Below are positions 9,546-19,259 of a stretch of 64,000 nucleotides of DNA, one piece after another. The stretch spans positions 1 through 64,000 of the forward strand of contig JALNQF010000063.1 of assembly GCA_028456385.1 (NCBI GenBank), in the 5' to 3' direction. This DNA is from Ophiosphaerella korrae. Its lineage: Eukaryota > Ascomycota > Dothideomycetes > Pleosporales > Phaeosphaeriaceae. Both the position numbers and the translations under genes were made by a program. Each line of letters begins with the position of its first letter. Positions within the stretch are counted from its first letter, which is position 1. The notes beneath the pieces were generated by a model, which was not told where the DNA came from, searched no databases, and saw nothing but the letters and a program-made list of their open reading frames with translations.

Positions 9546-12500
9546 ATGGGAGATAAGTGTAGCATTGGTATCGACCTAGGTACCGCGAATACCCGCACGG
9601 CTTTGTTTAGAAATGATAATATCGAAATCATTCAACATGAGGGGCAGCCACTGATGCCATCGTATGTGTCATTCACAGAAACCCATCGCTTGGTGGGATC
9701 AGCGGCAAAAGGCCAAGCCAACTCGAATCCACGAAACACGATCTTTGGCGCCTTGAAGTTCATTGCAGGTGATTTTCATAGTCCGGAAATTCAGGACGCA
9801 ATACGCAAGGTACCATTTCGTGTCGTCGATCAGCGCGGAAAACCTGTGTTTCTAGTCGAATATCAAGGCAAAGACATTACGATAACTCCTATCGAAATCG
9901 TAGCGATGTTCTTAGCCAGAGCCCAGAGCGATGCCAGTGAATACTTATCAAGCGGATGTAAGATCACCAATGTAGTTATTACGGTACCTTTACACTTCAA
10001 CCTTTTCCAACGCAGAGCCATTTTAGATGCTGCAAGAATAGCCAAACTCAATGTTCTTCGTTTGTTGAACGCTACTTCTACAATAGCTACGGATTACATA
10101 TTCACACGCCGGTCGTTCAACAATGAATATGTTCTGTTTCTTGATTTTGGCGCCGGATCCCTTGACGTAGCCCTTGCCATAATCGAAGAAGGGATAATCG
10201 AAATGAAAGCTGGGGCTTGGGATAGCATTCGGGGTGGGGACGAGGTTGACATATGGCTAGTCGGGCATGTTGTTCAACAGACCAAGCAGAAGCACGAATT
10301 CATTATAGGAAACGCAAAGGCCTATTCTCGACTTCGTAATGCGTGTGAGAGAGCAAAACGTCTACTCTCGTCGCAAAGGCAGATTTCAGTCGAAGTAGAG
10401 CAACTATCCGAAGAAACAGATTTTCGATATAATCTTCCAAGACATGAATTGGAAGCAGGGTTCGATTTTCAGTATGTGCGCGAGCCAATCGAGGAAGTTT
10501 TGAATTATGCCAAGATAGTCGCTTCAGAAGTCCACACTGTAGTTCTAAGTGGTGGCTTATCACGGATACCCAAGATACAGTCTGTCTTGGATGGCCTTTT
10601 CGACAGGAAGAAGATATCAAGGCCGGTCCATCCTGATGAGAGTGCAGCCAAAGGAGCTGCGATTCATGCGGCAATACTCTCTGGAACGTATTCGAATTCA
10701 TTAAATGAGATTTTATTGTTGGATGTGCTATCTCATACAATAGGAATTGCGGCGAGTGATGGAACTATGGTCCCAATACTGAAGAAAAACTCGATTACGG
10801 ACTGTGGCCATTGCATCACACTTAGAGCTGTATCTGGTCGGTCTACTTACGAAGAACGTCCCCACAGACATCGCATCATTCGGCCTATCTGTTCGGTTTA
10901 CAGCAATAATCCTAGCTGCATTGACTACTACTATGATATCGAAATCCGAGAAGGAGAAAGCCCACACACAACAGGCAACAAATTTATCGGACATTTCGAG
11001 CTACACCGAGAATTAATAAGATTTGAAACGTTTTTGGTAGAGATCAAGGCGAGTATGTGGGCAAGCTGCAATCTGAATGTGGAGGTTATAAAGATAGATG
11101 GACAATTTCCTCTACCAGCTAGATATCATACTCGATTGCTGGAAGTGCATGGAGAAAAGCTATCCCAAGAGGAATTTAGTTCCTTACAAGAGAGAGCCGA
11201 GATATTTGAAAAGGATCAAAAAGCGGAAGAAAGTCGCATTGAAGAAAGGGATTCCTTAGAAACCTACTTGATCATGCTGTTAGATGAGTCAGTAAAATGG
11301 CCAAAATCAGATATGAATCAGCAGATCGCTCAGTCCTTGAACATCTCACTCAAATGGCTAGACGAAAACCCAAAGGCACCAGCCTTAGATTACATAAATC
11401 GCCGGGTGCGTTTGGAACACGATATTGGGAGGACTAAGGATCAGATAAGAACCGCATTCAGTTCCACACCACAACAGATGAAATCGAAGAAGGCGATTAT
11501 TGAGCGGGAGATCATGATAGATCTACCGCTTATCTTGGACAATGAGCCCGCGGGCAGGCAGGCGGCAAAATCCTTGGAAGAAATCGGGCCTAGCGATTTG
11601 CATGCCCTTGAGGCCCCCGCGTTGCCGTTCGATGAACATCCTGTGACTCATGAACGAGCTGGAGAAGCATTTGCGCATCGTTTTCATACTCCAGCCCTCA
11701 ACGACGGCACCCCACCCAATCTGGACCTGTCTGCGCCAGTTAGGCTAGAGTCTTCCGAACCCTCACAGACCAATATAACCCCTGAAGTTGAAGTAGGAAT
11801 GGGAGAGTTTTTTGCAACACTGCGAGAGCAGTCTTATACTGACGCTGAGGTTCTGAGCATTACTACATATCTTCAAAACACAGGCCAGCTTTCCTGGAGC
11901 AAGGTACCTCGCTTGTATACGGTCCTGCGTTTGATCGACGAGCTTCATATGTTGGACGATATTATTGCGCAAGGGCTGACTGACATCTTTTTCCCTTTTA
12001 CAGAGCAGTCTCTGCCACACATCTTATCACCCAGCGCTCGGGCTAACTTTATCAAGCAGCAACATCTGGTTATATCCAAATCGTTACTATTTGAGAAAAA
12101 TACTGAACGCAAGCATGTATTTTTTACAGCAGATGAACCACCGCCTTTTAGAGTTGTTGCTAAACTGGGAACGGGTGCGCACGCTCACGTCGATAAGGTC
12201 ATGAGCACCGTGACTTATCGCGAATATGCGCGCAAGCTATTCCGCAAACAAAAACGCATAGACAGAGCTGCCATCAAGAGCTTCTTGTCCGAGCTACAAA
12301 TTCTGAAAAGGGTGCAACATTACCATTGTATAGAGCTAGTACGTCTCACCCAGCACATCTCAAGTAGAATAGCTACCCACCTGCATTTAGGTCCAAAGCT
12401 ATACCGACCCCAAATACTTCGCCCTCCTCATGATTCCCGTCGGCGAATGCAATCTGTACGAATACTACGAACTTGCATCTTCCTCCCCAGACAAACTCTC

Positions 12501-13143
12501 GCTCCTCCGTAGCTTCCTAGGCTGCCTCGCCAACGCCCTCAACTACATCCACAACATCAAGATCCGCCACCGCGACATCAAGCCGCAAAACATCATCGTC
12601 AAAGGCGACAGGGTATTCCTCACAGACTTCGGCATCGCACTCGACTGGGAAAACCTGTCGCGCTCCACCACAACCGCCGACTCAGGCAAAACGGTCGTGT
12701 ACGCCGCGCCGGAAGTGCTGCGATTCGAGAAGCGCAATTCGTCCGCGGATGTATGGTCGTTGGGATGTGTGTTCATGGAGATTGTGACGCTGCTCAAAGG
12801 GGACACGATCTTGTCCATGCGTGACTTTTTCAAAGCGCAGACGGGGAACTATCGTTTCTGTTCGAACATCAAGTTGCTGCCGCAGTGGGCGAAAAAACTG
12901 AGGGGTTTGGGGCAGTCCAAGGACGATGTGATATTCAAGTGGGTAAGGGCTATGCTTGAGGAGGACGCTGAAGATCGCCCGACGGTCGCGACGTTGTACC
13001 ATGACATTGTGACGGAAAGCACGAAGCAGGGTGTGCCATTTTGTGGGATGTGTTGTCTTGAAGATATAAGTTCGTCGGGCGTTGAGGATGACGAGGATGA
13101 GGATGAATTGTGGAAGAGAGCAGAAGAAATGACGGTTACCTAG
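9546..13143 (+). CDS. Hsp70-family ATPase fused to a Ser/Thr protein kinase
   Basis: The exons are 9546-12338 and 12391-13143, with a 52-nt intron (GTACGT...TTTAG); the product is 1181 residues. The start is ATG 9546, because the upstream open frame begins only with GTG. The N-terminus is an Hsp70-type actin-fold ATPase: GIDLGTANT (phosphate 1, residues 8-16), LDFGAGSLDV (phosphate 2, about 199-208), SGGLSRIPKIQ (adenosine motif, about 335-345) and ESAAKGAAIHAAIL. A substrate-domain-like part follows (LLLDVLSHTIGI; GKFEL-like GHFEL). After a charged linker comes a helical segment known from fungal kinases (SKVPRLYTVLRLI), then a full kinase: GTGAHAHV, ARKLF lysine, HRDIKPQN, DFG, APE and DVWSLG. 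All catalytic residues are present. Removing the intron joins CIELV to QSYTDPKYFALLM exactly as expected in this kinase family. The role is unknown; chaperone-like sensing coupled to phosphorylation is an inference. Confidence 0.9.
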
Positions 13144-13792
13144 TGTTGCAAGCGAGCGATCGAATATATACCGGCCCATGCAGTACAATCCAGAGCTTGG
13201 GGCCCTTGTTTTTGCTGCGCAACACTTAGTTACATGTAACTTGTTCCGAGAGCTCACGAGTCTTCCCATTACCTGGTCGACCTTCCTGAATAGAGCAGGC
13301 CGAATAACAATTTTTTTTTTTCAGTTCGTAAACATTACTAAACGGGGGGGGGGGGGGGGGGGGGGGTTACAAAGCAGCAATATGTAACCCCAACTTTACT
13401 TCGCGCCTCTCGCCTATCTCCGTCTTGACTATTTCGACTTTCTCGCTCTTATCTATGTTTCCCTTACCTACTTAGCGATTTTCCTCTTTTAACTATACTT
13501 TTGTATTTGGTGACCCCCTTAGGTCCCCCTTTCGCCTGTAGTAGGCCGTATCAAAGCACACTTACATAATATACTAACACTAACCGCTAATTAGAAGTCT
13601 CGGGACTCGAAGTTTTTCACTACCCAGCCTGATTAACATTGTTGCTTCGTCTCCGTTATAAAGTAGAGCCAGTGACCTATCTCCTCATTATTCTAGAGCT
13701 CGTCACCCACAACACAACGTTTTACACTCAAGAATATCGCCGCGAAAGCTGAGTTGATATTTATACATGCTGTCGCTATGAATACCAATCCC
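13144..13792. other. Intergenic, convergent 3' region
   Basis: This lies between the 3' ends of the Hsp70-kinase gene and the mitochondrial ribosomal gene. It contains a long guanine run and pyrimidine-rich sequence, with no gene. Confidence 0.5.
13344..13366 (+). repeat. Poly-G tract of 23 bases
   Basis: An uninterrupted run of 23 guanines lies about 200 bp after the stop codon of the Hsp70-kinase gene. Such runs can form G-quadruplexes and are prone to length change; they are also a frequent site of assembly error. Confidence 0.95.
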
Positions 13793-15250
13793 TCACGCCT
13801 TCGGCCTGTTCTCCTCCCCATATCCTGAATCCACCAGCGCAGCCCACGCATCCCCCGGACTCTCCTTCTCCTTCTCCTTCGGACTCGCCTTCACCCCTTT
13901 TGCAGCCCCCTCCACCCCCCTAACATCCCTCAGCATCAAATCAACATAAGCATCCACGCCGCCCGCAGCAGTCGCCATAATCGCCCTATCCGCTTTGTAC
14001 ATGGCGGTCTTCAGATAATCCCTGTACTCGGGACTCAATCCCTTGTTCGACGCGGCGGACTCGGCGTCGCGTATGACCTGGGCATACATATCCTTGCGCT
14101 TCGCACGGGCGGCCTCGGGATCGAAAGTCTCGCCGCTCTCGAGTTTTGCGTCTCGCTCTTTTGCCTTTTCGGCGGCGACGGCGGTCATCCACGCCTCGTA
14201 GGTGCCTGCTTTCTCGATTTCGGCTCTGCGCCATTGGTTGTAGGCGATTTTCTTGGCGGCGAGGTCGGGGAGGTCGGGGGGGAGGTTGAGGCGGAGCTTG
14301 AGAGCTTCGATGTCCTGTGGGGTGAATTTCTGGTGGAGTTTTGTAGTGAAGGTTTGCTTGAGGCGGGCGCCGGCTTCCTGGCGTTCGCGGACGCGGATGA
14401 AGGCAAGTTTGAGGCCAGCGGCTTGATCGTCAACTAGGCCGCGGTCAACATAGCGGTTGGCGGCGTTGATGGCTTTGGGGTACTCTTTTGTTGCGAGGCG
14501 CACGGCTTCCCTTTCTTCTTTGGTTTTGAGGTGTTTGAGTTGGGCTTTGGCGTTCGTGGTATCTCCGTTTATGCCTACGGCCACAGGCTCTGTGTTGTCA
14601 ACATGTGCGACGTTTGGCTGATCTACTTTCTGTCGTATTGGTACTGGCCACTGGGCATCGATTGTGGCCTGGTCGAGCCCGAGCTTAGCGGCCTGGGAGC
14701 GCATACGGCCCACCACTTCAGGTTTCTGTAGCAGTGTCCAGCGTAGTTCCCAGCCCAAAGGGCCCAGTTCTTTGATGCGATTCTCGGTGTCCTTTAGCAG
14801 ATACTCATCCAAGCCACCCTCACGATCCATGACCTTCAGCACCTTTGACGTGATGCGTAGTCTGATCCTCTTCTTTAGAGCGACCGAGTACAAGCTTTTG
14901 TTGAGGATGTTGGGCTTCCAGTCCCGGCGTGTCTTGGTTTCGGTCTTGCGAGATACGTTGTTTCCGAATTGGATCCTTTGCTCGCCATAGAGACCTCGGT
15001 TTGCTTGCTTGAACAAGGCATGGTCGCCGTAGGGATACGGGGGAATGTATGAATTTTCGGGTATGATGTGCTTGGGTAGATGGGAGCCCAGATCGCCGCC
15101 CTTCCGCCGTTGCAGAGGGTTCTTGACCACCTCGGGAGCGGACGCTGGAGACGAAGTTGCGTACGGCCGTGATGCTGACTGAGCGGCGTGGACAAGTTTC
15201 TGAGAGGTAGCTAGACGGGCGGAAATCAATTGACAGCGTGGCTGCATCAT
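13793..15250 (-). CDS. MRPL24: Mitochondrial large-subunit ribosomal protein bL28m
   Basis: A 485-residue ORF on the minus strand from ATG 15250 (a second ATG follows directly). Residues about 95-145 match the bacterial L28 core: a GNNVSRKTETKTRRDWKPN segment, then KKRIRLRITSKVLKVMDREG. The first 35 residues are basic and rich in Ser, Ala and Gln, as expected of a mitochondrial presequence. L28 itself is about 80 residues; the long extension with a Lys/Arg/Glu-rich helical tail is usual in fungal Mrpl24 proteins. The product should work in the mitoribosome large subunit. It is divergent from the peptidyl-tRNA hydrolase gene with only 95-158 bp between starts. No intron is needed. Confidence 0.88.
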   Translation of the reverse strand: MMQPRCQLISARLATSQKLVHAAQSASRPYATSSPASAPEVVKNPLQRRKGGDLGSHLPKHIIPENSYIPPYPYGDHALFKQANRGLYGEQRIQFGNNVSRKTETKTRRDWKPNILNKSLYSVALKKRIRLRITSKVLKVMDREGGLDEYLLKDTENRIKELGPLGWELRWTLLQKPEVVGRMRSQAAKLGLDQATIDAQWPVPIRQKVDQPNVAHVDNTEPVAVGINGDTTNAKAQLKHLKTKEEREAVRLATKEYPKAINAANRYVDRGLVDDQAAGLKLAFIRVRERQEAGARLKQTFTTKLHQKFTPQDIEALKLRLNLPPDLPDLAAKKIAYNQWRRAEIEKAGTYEAWMTAVAAEKAKERDAKLESGETFDPEAARAKRKDMYAQVIRDAESAASNKGLSPEYRDYLKTAMYKADRAIMATAAGGVDAYVDLMLRDVRGVEGAAKGVKASPKEKEKESPGDAWAALVDSGYGEENRPKA

Positions 15251-15345
15251 GGCGGCGGCGGGTGAGCGATAGGTGGTCGCGATGGACGGCTGGAAGTTTT
15301 CGAGATATCAACGCACAGACCATGTAACTTGCAGCTCCACCGGAC
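15251..15345. promoter_or_regulatory. Short bidirectional promoter region
   Basis: The intergenic space between the divergent bL28m and peptidyl-tRNA hydrolase starts is 95 bp (158 bp if the second Met of the hydrolase is used). Any promoter must be shared or overlap the 5' ends. Both products act in translation, so co-regulation is plausible but not shown. Confidence 0.5.
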
Positions 15346-16058
15346 ATGGACGTAGTGTGTGTACAGGCAGATACATCACAGCAACCTCACTTTTTGCCCA
15401 CGGCACATATGCAGGACACGGCCCAGCCCTCGACGGCGAATGTCGCAGCCGCCTGTGCCATACTTGCCGGCGTAACGGGCTACATGCTAGGGCAAGCAAA
15501 GTCGCTTGGTCTCTTCGGTGGCAGTCCTATTTCTCAGACCGCACGGCCTGGCCGCGACAGGGAAGGGGCGGCAGACTCGAAAGAATCTAGCGAGGAGGAC
15601 GACTCGGAGGATGATACGGTGCCGGCCGACTTCAAGGGCAACAATGAGGAGTGCAAAATGGTGTTGGTAGTGCGAACAGATTTGGGCATGACAAAAGGTA
15701 AAGACGGCAATTTGCCTGCCCATGTAGACATTGGATCTGACACATTGAAGGCAAGATTGGCGCACAATGTGGACACGCGACACTGGCCTGCTACAAGCAC
15801 TTTCTTCGAACCGATCCCAAGTCGGCGGTCCTGCGGCGATGGGAAGCGCTGGGCCAGGCAAAGGTGGCGCTGCAGATCAAGAGCGAGGAAGAACTCGAGA
15901 CGCTGCAGGCACAGGCGATCAGCCTAGGGCTGGTGGCGCACATCATCCACGATGCAGGGAGAACGCAGATTGCGAGTGGAAGCGCGACAGTGCTCGGCAT
16001 TGGGCCTGGACCAAAGAGCGTGATAGATCAGGTAACGGGGCATCTCAAGCTGCTGTAG
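15346..16058 (+). CDS. PTH2: Peptidyl-tRNA hydrolase 2
   Basis: The exons are 15346-15697 and 15751-16058, with a 53-nt intron (GTAAAG...GAAG, branch-like CTGAC). The product is 219 residues, or 198 from the second ATG at 15409. The joined protein has the Pth2 core: CKMVLVVRTDLGMTKGK, GAQCGHATLACYK, a segment with SAVLRRWEALGQAKVALQ, then AHIIHDAGRTQIASGSATVL and GPGPKSVIDQVTGHLKLL at the C-terminus. The enzyme frees tRNA from peptidyl-tRNA that has dropped off the ribosome. Residues about 30-50 (ANVAAACAILAGVTGYMLGQA) form one hydrophobic segment, as in Pth2 proteins anchored in the mitochondrial outer membrane. An acidic Ser/Glu/Asp linker separates it from the catalytic domain. The shorter start at 15409 gives a more typical N-terminus. 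Confidence 0.95.
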
Positions 16059-16540
16059 TCATGGCCACGCATGAACGCATGATAGCGGTATGTAGCCGAC
16101 TGGGTTTGTCCCAAGCATCAAAGGCCGACGGCCTAGCAAAAGGGAACAGGAATCAGTCTGCCTGGCACGCCCATCCGCCGAGCTCAAACCTTGCGGCGAA
16201 CTCAGGCTTCATAGCGCGCGCCGACTTGCTCTCCAACCTGTCGTCCAGAAATTGACACCTAGATAAGCGAGATGGCTCTATGAGGACGGACGAACTGCCA
16301 GCACTCAACCAGAACACGCCCCGAAGGACGGACGGGAACGCTGGCACAGGTCGTTGGAGGAGAGAAAGGGAGTGGCCGTGGTGGAAATGTTTTGTAGCAG
16401 TGAGAATTTCACGCTAGTGCTAGTGGCTTGGCCCCGGAGGTCGCGAAGTTGCCCGCTCGTCCCAAGATCGCTCCCTGCCTTGCTACTTTGCTACATCGCA
16501 ACTTCGCAACCTCGCCCCCAGCAACTGCTCTACTCAAACC
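16059..16540. other. Intergenic, promoter region of the Snu66 gene
   Basis: 482 bp between two plus-strand genes. It is GC-rich relative to the accessory regions, with a repetitive motif around GCGAAGTTGC/GCAACTTCGC near 16443-16510. No gene is seen. Confidence 0.45.
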
Positions 16541-18562
16541 ATGGCTGACCTCTCCATCGACGAGGCGAACAAGATCCGCCTGTCTATGGGCCTCCCCGCC
16601 CTGCCCGGTGGATCGGCGCCCGCTTCTGGCCCAGCTTTCAAGCCGGCGAAAGAAGATGCCGACAACTCGGATGACGAGCCGGCGAGCACCATCGACACGC
16701 GCCAGGCCGCTGCATATGACAACTGGAAGAAGCTGCAAGATGAAGCCGACGCAAAGAGGAAGCGCGAGGAGCGCGCGGCGGCTATCAAGAAGGAGCGTGA
16801 AAGGGCTGCGCGCTTTGCAAAGCTGGAAGGAAAGGGCCTGGCTGATGAAGCAAATGACGGCGACGACATGGCATGGCTGAAATCTAGCAAGAAGCGCCAG
16901 AAGAAGATCGCCAAGGCTGAGCAGATGCAAAAGGACCTCGAGGAGCGGGAACAGCAGGCACGCGAGGCCATGCAGTACACCGAAGCCGACCTTGCAGGTG
17001 TCAAGGTTGGTCACGAGGTCGATCAGTTCGACGATGAAGACCAGATTCTCGTGCTCAAGGACACGGCCGTCGATGCCGACGATGACGACGAGCTCGAAGC
17101 GGTGGCCCTCCGAGACCAGGAGAGGTTGCAGGAGCGGCTCGACTCCAAGAAGCGCAAACGCGTCTACGATCCAAACGACGACGAGACAGGCGAGCGATCC
17201 ATTCTTGCGCAATACGACGAGGAGATAGACGGCAAGAAGACCAATGCCTTCACTCTGGACGGCAAGGGCCGGACTGTCGAACACGCTCAAGCCGAGGCTT
17301 CCGCTGCTGCGCGGCCCAAGAAGGTTGCCATTAGCCTTGACCTGCTCAATGACGACGCTCCTGCCAACGACTACATGGACGCCTCAGAGGTGAAGATGAA
17401 GAAACCAAAGAAGAAGAAGTCGAAGAAGGCGAAGAGGGAGCGTATTGAGGACGAATCAGACATGTTCACTGTACCGACTGAAGCGCCCGCTGCGGATGAT
17501 ATGGACGTAGACGAAGAGGCAGCTCCCCAGAGGCAAAAGAAAAAGAGTGTCTACGACGAGTCATTCGTCGACGACGACAACGACCTACAAGCCACCCTTG
17601 CCGCGCAGCGACAGAAAGCACTGAAGAAGCGCAAGAAGATGCGCCCTGAGGACCTCGCGCGACAACTACGAGAAGACAATGCCTCGGATGTTGTTGAGTC
17701 CACCGAAGACGCTGAGGAAGTAGCTTTGATCATTGACGAGACCACAGAGTTTGTGTCGAAGCTAGGCGCCAATGGTGGTGGCGGTGGTGATGATGACGAA
17801 GAAGAAAAGGCACAGCGCAAACGAAGGAGATCTAGCCACCTCTCCAACGGTCACAAGTCAATGGGATACAGTCCAGCTGCGGACGAGGATGGCGACGTCA
17901 ATATGGAGCAGTCATATGCAGAGGTAGAAGCCGAAGACACTCGAGACCGAAGTGTATCACGCGCACGATCTGTGGGCATTACAGAGACAGGTCTCGAAGC
18001 CGAGAAAACTGTCGATCAGGGTCTTGGGGCTACACTTGCTCTTTTGAGGCAACGCGGCCTTGTAAGCGGTGTGGACAATGGAGACAAGAACGCCTCGTAT
18101 CGTGATCGCCAGAAGTTCTTGGCTGACAAGTCAAAGGCTGAGGCCGAGGCTGAACGAGCCAGGAAAATAGCGCGTGAGCGCGAGCGCAATTCTTCCCGAT
18201 GGAACACTATGACACCCCGTGAACGCGAGGAATGGGCTCGCAAAGCTAATACCAGCGCCGACATGAGCGAGAGCAGGCGACTTGCCGAGGTTTTCAACAA
18301 GGAGTACAAGCCTAATGTCGAGTTGTCGTATGTTGATGAACATGGCCGTTCTATGAACCAGAAAGAAGCCTTTAAACAACTCAGTCATCAGTTCCATGGC
18401 AAGGGCAGCGGCAACACGAAGACCAAGAAATATCTCGACAAGGTTGAAGCTGAGAAGAAGAAGATGGCCGAGAGCTCATTGGAAGGTGGCCATGGAGGCA
18501 TTAGTAATGCACAAGATCAGCAAGCAAAGAAGCTCAAGACCGCTGGTGTTCGGTTGCAATAA
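16541..18562 (+). CDS. SNU66: U4/U6.U5 tri-snRNP protein Snu66/SART-1
   Basis: A 673-residue intronless ORF from ATG 16541. The protein starts with the SART-1 signature ADLSIDEANKIRLSMGLPAL, then a Lys/Glu/Arg-rich helix. The segment VLKDTAVDADDDDELEAVAL (about residues 170-190) is a hallmark of the family. Long charged and basic stretches with nuclear-localisation character follow, and the C-terminus ends with a Lys-rich helix and KKLKTAGVRLQ. Snu66 joins the tri-snRNP to the pre-spliceosome before activation. Length and composition fit the fungal homologues. It follows the peptidyl-tRNA hydrolase gene in tandem and is convergent with the siderophore transporter gene. Confidence 0.93.
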   Translation: MADLSIDEANKIRLSMGLPALPGGSAPASGPAFKPAKEDADNSDDEPASTIDTRQAAAYDNWKKLQDEADAKRKREERAAAIKKERERAARFAKLEGKGLADEANDGDDMAWLKSSKKRQKKIAKAEQMQKDLEEREQQAREAMQYTEADLAGVKVGHEVDQFDDEDQILVLKDTAVDADDDDELEAVALRDQERLQERLDSKKRKRVYDPNDDETGERSILAQYDEEIDGKKTNAFTLDGKGRTVEHAQAEASAAARPKKVAISLDLLNDDAPANDYMDASEVKMKKPKKKKSKKAKRERIEDESDMFTVPTEAPAADDMDVDEEAAPQRQKKKSVYDESFVDDDNDLQATLAAQRQKALKKRKKMRPEDLARQLREDNASDVVESTEDAEEVALIIDETTEFVSKLGANGGGGGDDDEEEKAQRKRRRSSHLSNGHKSMGYSPAADEDGDVNMEQSYAEVEAEDTRDRSVSRARSVGITETGLEAEKTVDQGLGATLALLRQRGLVSGVDNGDKNASYRDRQKFLADKSKAEAEAERARKIARERERNSSRWNTMTPREREEWARKANTSADMSESRRLAEVFNKEYKPNVELSYVDEHGRSMNQKEAFKQLSHQFHGKGSGNTKTKKYLDKVEAEKKKMAESSLEGGHGGISNAQDQQAKKLKTAGVRLQ

Positions 18563-19259
18563 GCGGGTTGCAATGTACCGTGGAACGAACTTGGATTGTC
18601 ATGCCCCTTGTGTCTTTAAGGTCAGTAGTTTCCCTTGCCAGTATTTAGGAAATCTATTGTTAATAAACCATTTTGAATAGACCATCTCCCACCTACTGCC
18701 GGTGATGGTATGTTACTGATGATCCATTTGTTCTCTAACCTAGGAAATTGTACTGTAGGTACTTTCGCCTGCACTATCGTGTCTTGCCTCACTGAATCTC
18801 CCCGCATTGTCCGTTGAGGACGGTGAGTCATTCATCTCCTTTCTTCAAGTCCTCTCAAAGACATAGTAGGTTGTTAGTTTCACACTTTCCAAGTCCTCTT
18901 CATTACGCATGCGAAGATCAAATGCAGTCCCGGTCTCATAACATACCACGTCATTTTAGCCCTTTGGTGACCCCTACTTCGCGCGTGGTTTAATCTGTAG
19001 GAACACACGAAACGTGGCGCACAAGCTGTGATATGGGTAAGATACACACGTAACTGTAATGCTTTCTATAGGAGATGGTGCCAAAAACCTGATCTCATTT
19101 ATTGACCTTTCGTCGGCTATTTAAGGACCAATCTTTTGAGGGCCAGCCTTTCGTAACCCAATTGTTTGAGGGCCAACCTCTTGAGGCCAACATTTTGAGG
19201 ACCAATTCTTCCTGATTTAGGCCTTACTCCAGCCCGTTGTTTCTTTCTCCCTCATACTC
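18563..19259. other. Intergenic, convergent 3' region
   Basis: No gene seen. The right end carries the short degenerate tandem repeat listed at 19118-19212; the rest is unremarkable. Confidence 0.5.
19118..19212. repeat. Degenerate short tandem repeat
   Basis: Four or more imperfect copies of a unit of about 18-24 bp built on AAT(T/C)TTTTGAGGGCCA lie in tandem, varying in the middle. It is non-coding and sits close to the 3' end of the siderophore transporter gene. Confidence 0.6.

Noticed and set aside
14234..14990. Plus-strand ORFs opposite the mitochondrial ribosomal protein gene
   Set aside because: They are antisense shadows of a clear conserved protein.
16409..17290. 293-codon minus-strand ORF opposite Snu66
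   Set aside because: The opposite strand encodes a conserved spliceosome protein; the Leu/Val-rich translation is the complement of its charged codons.
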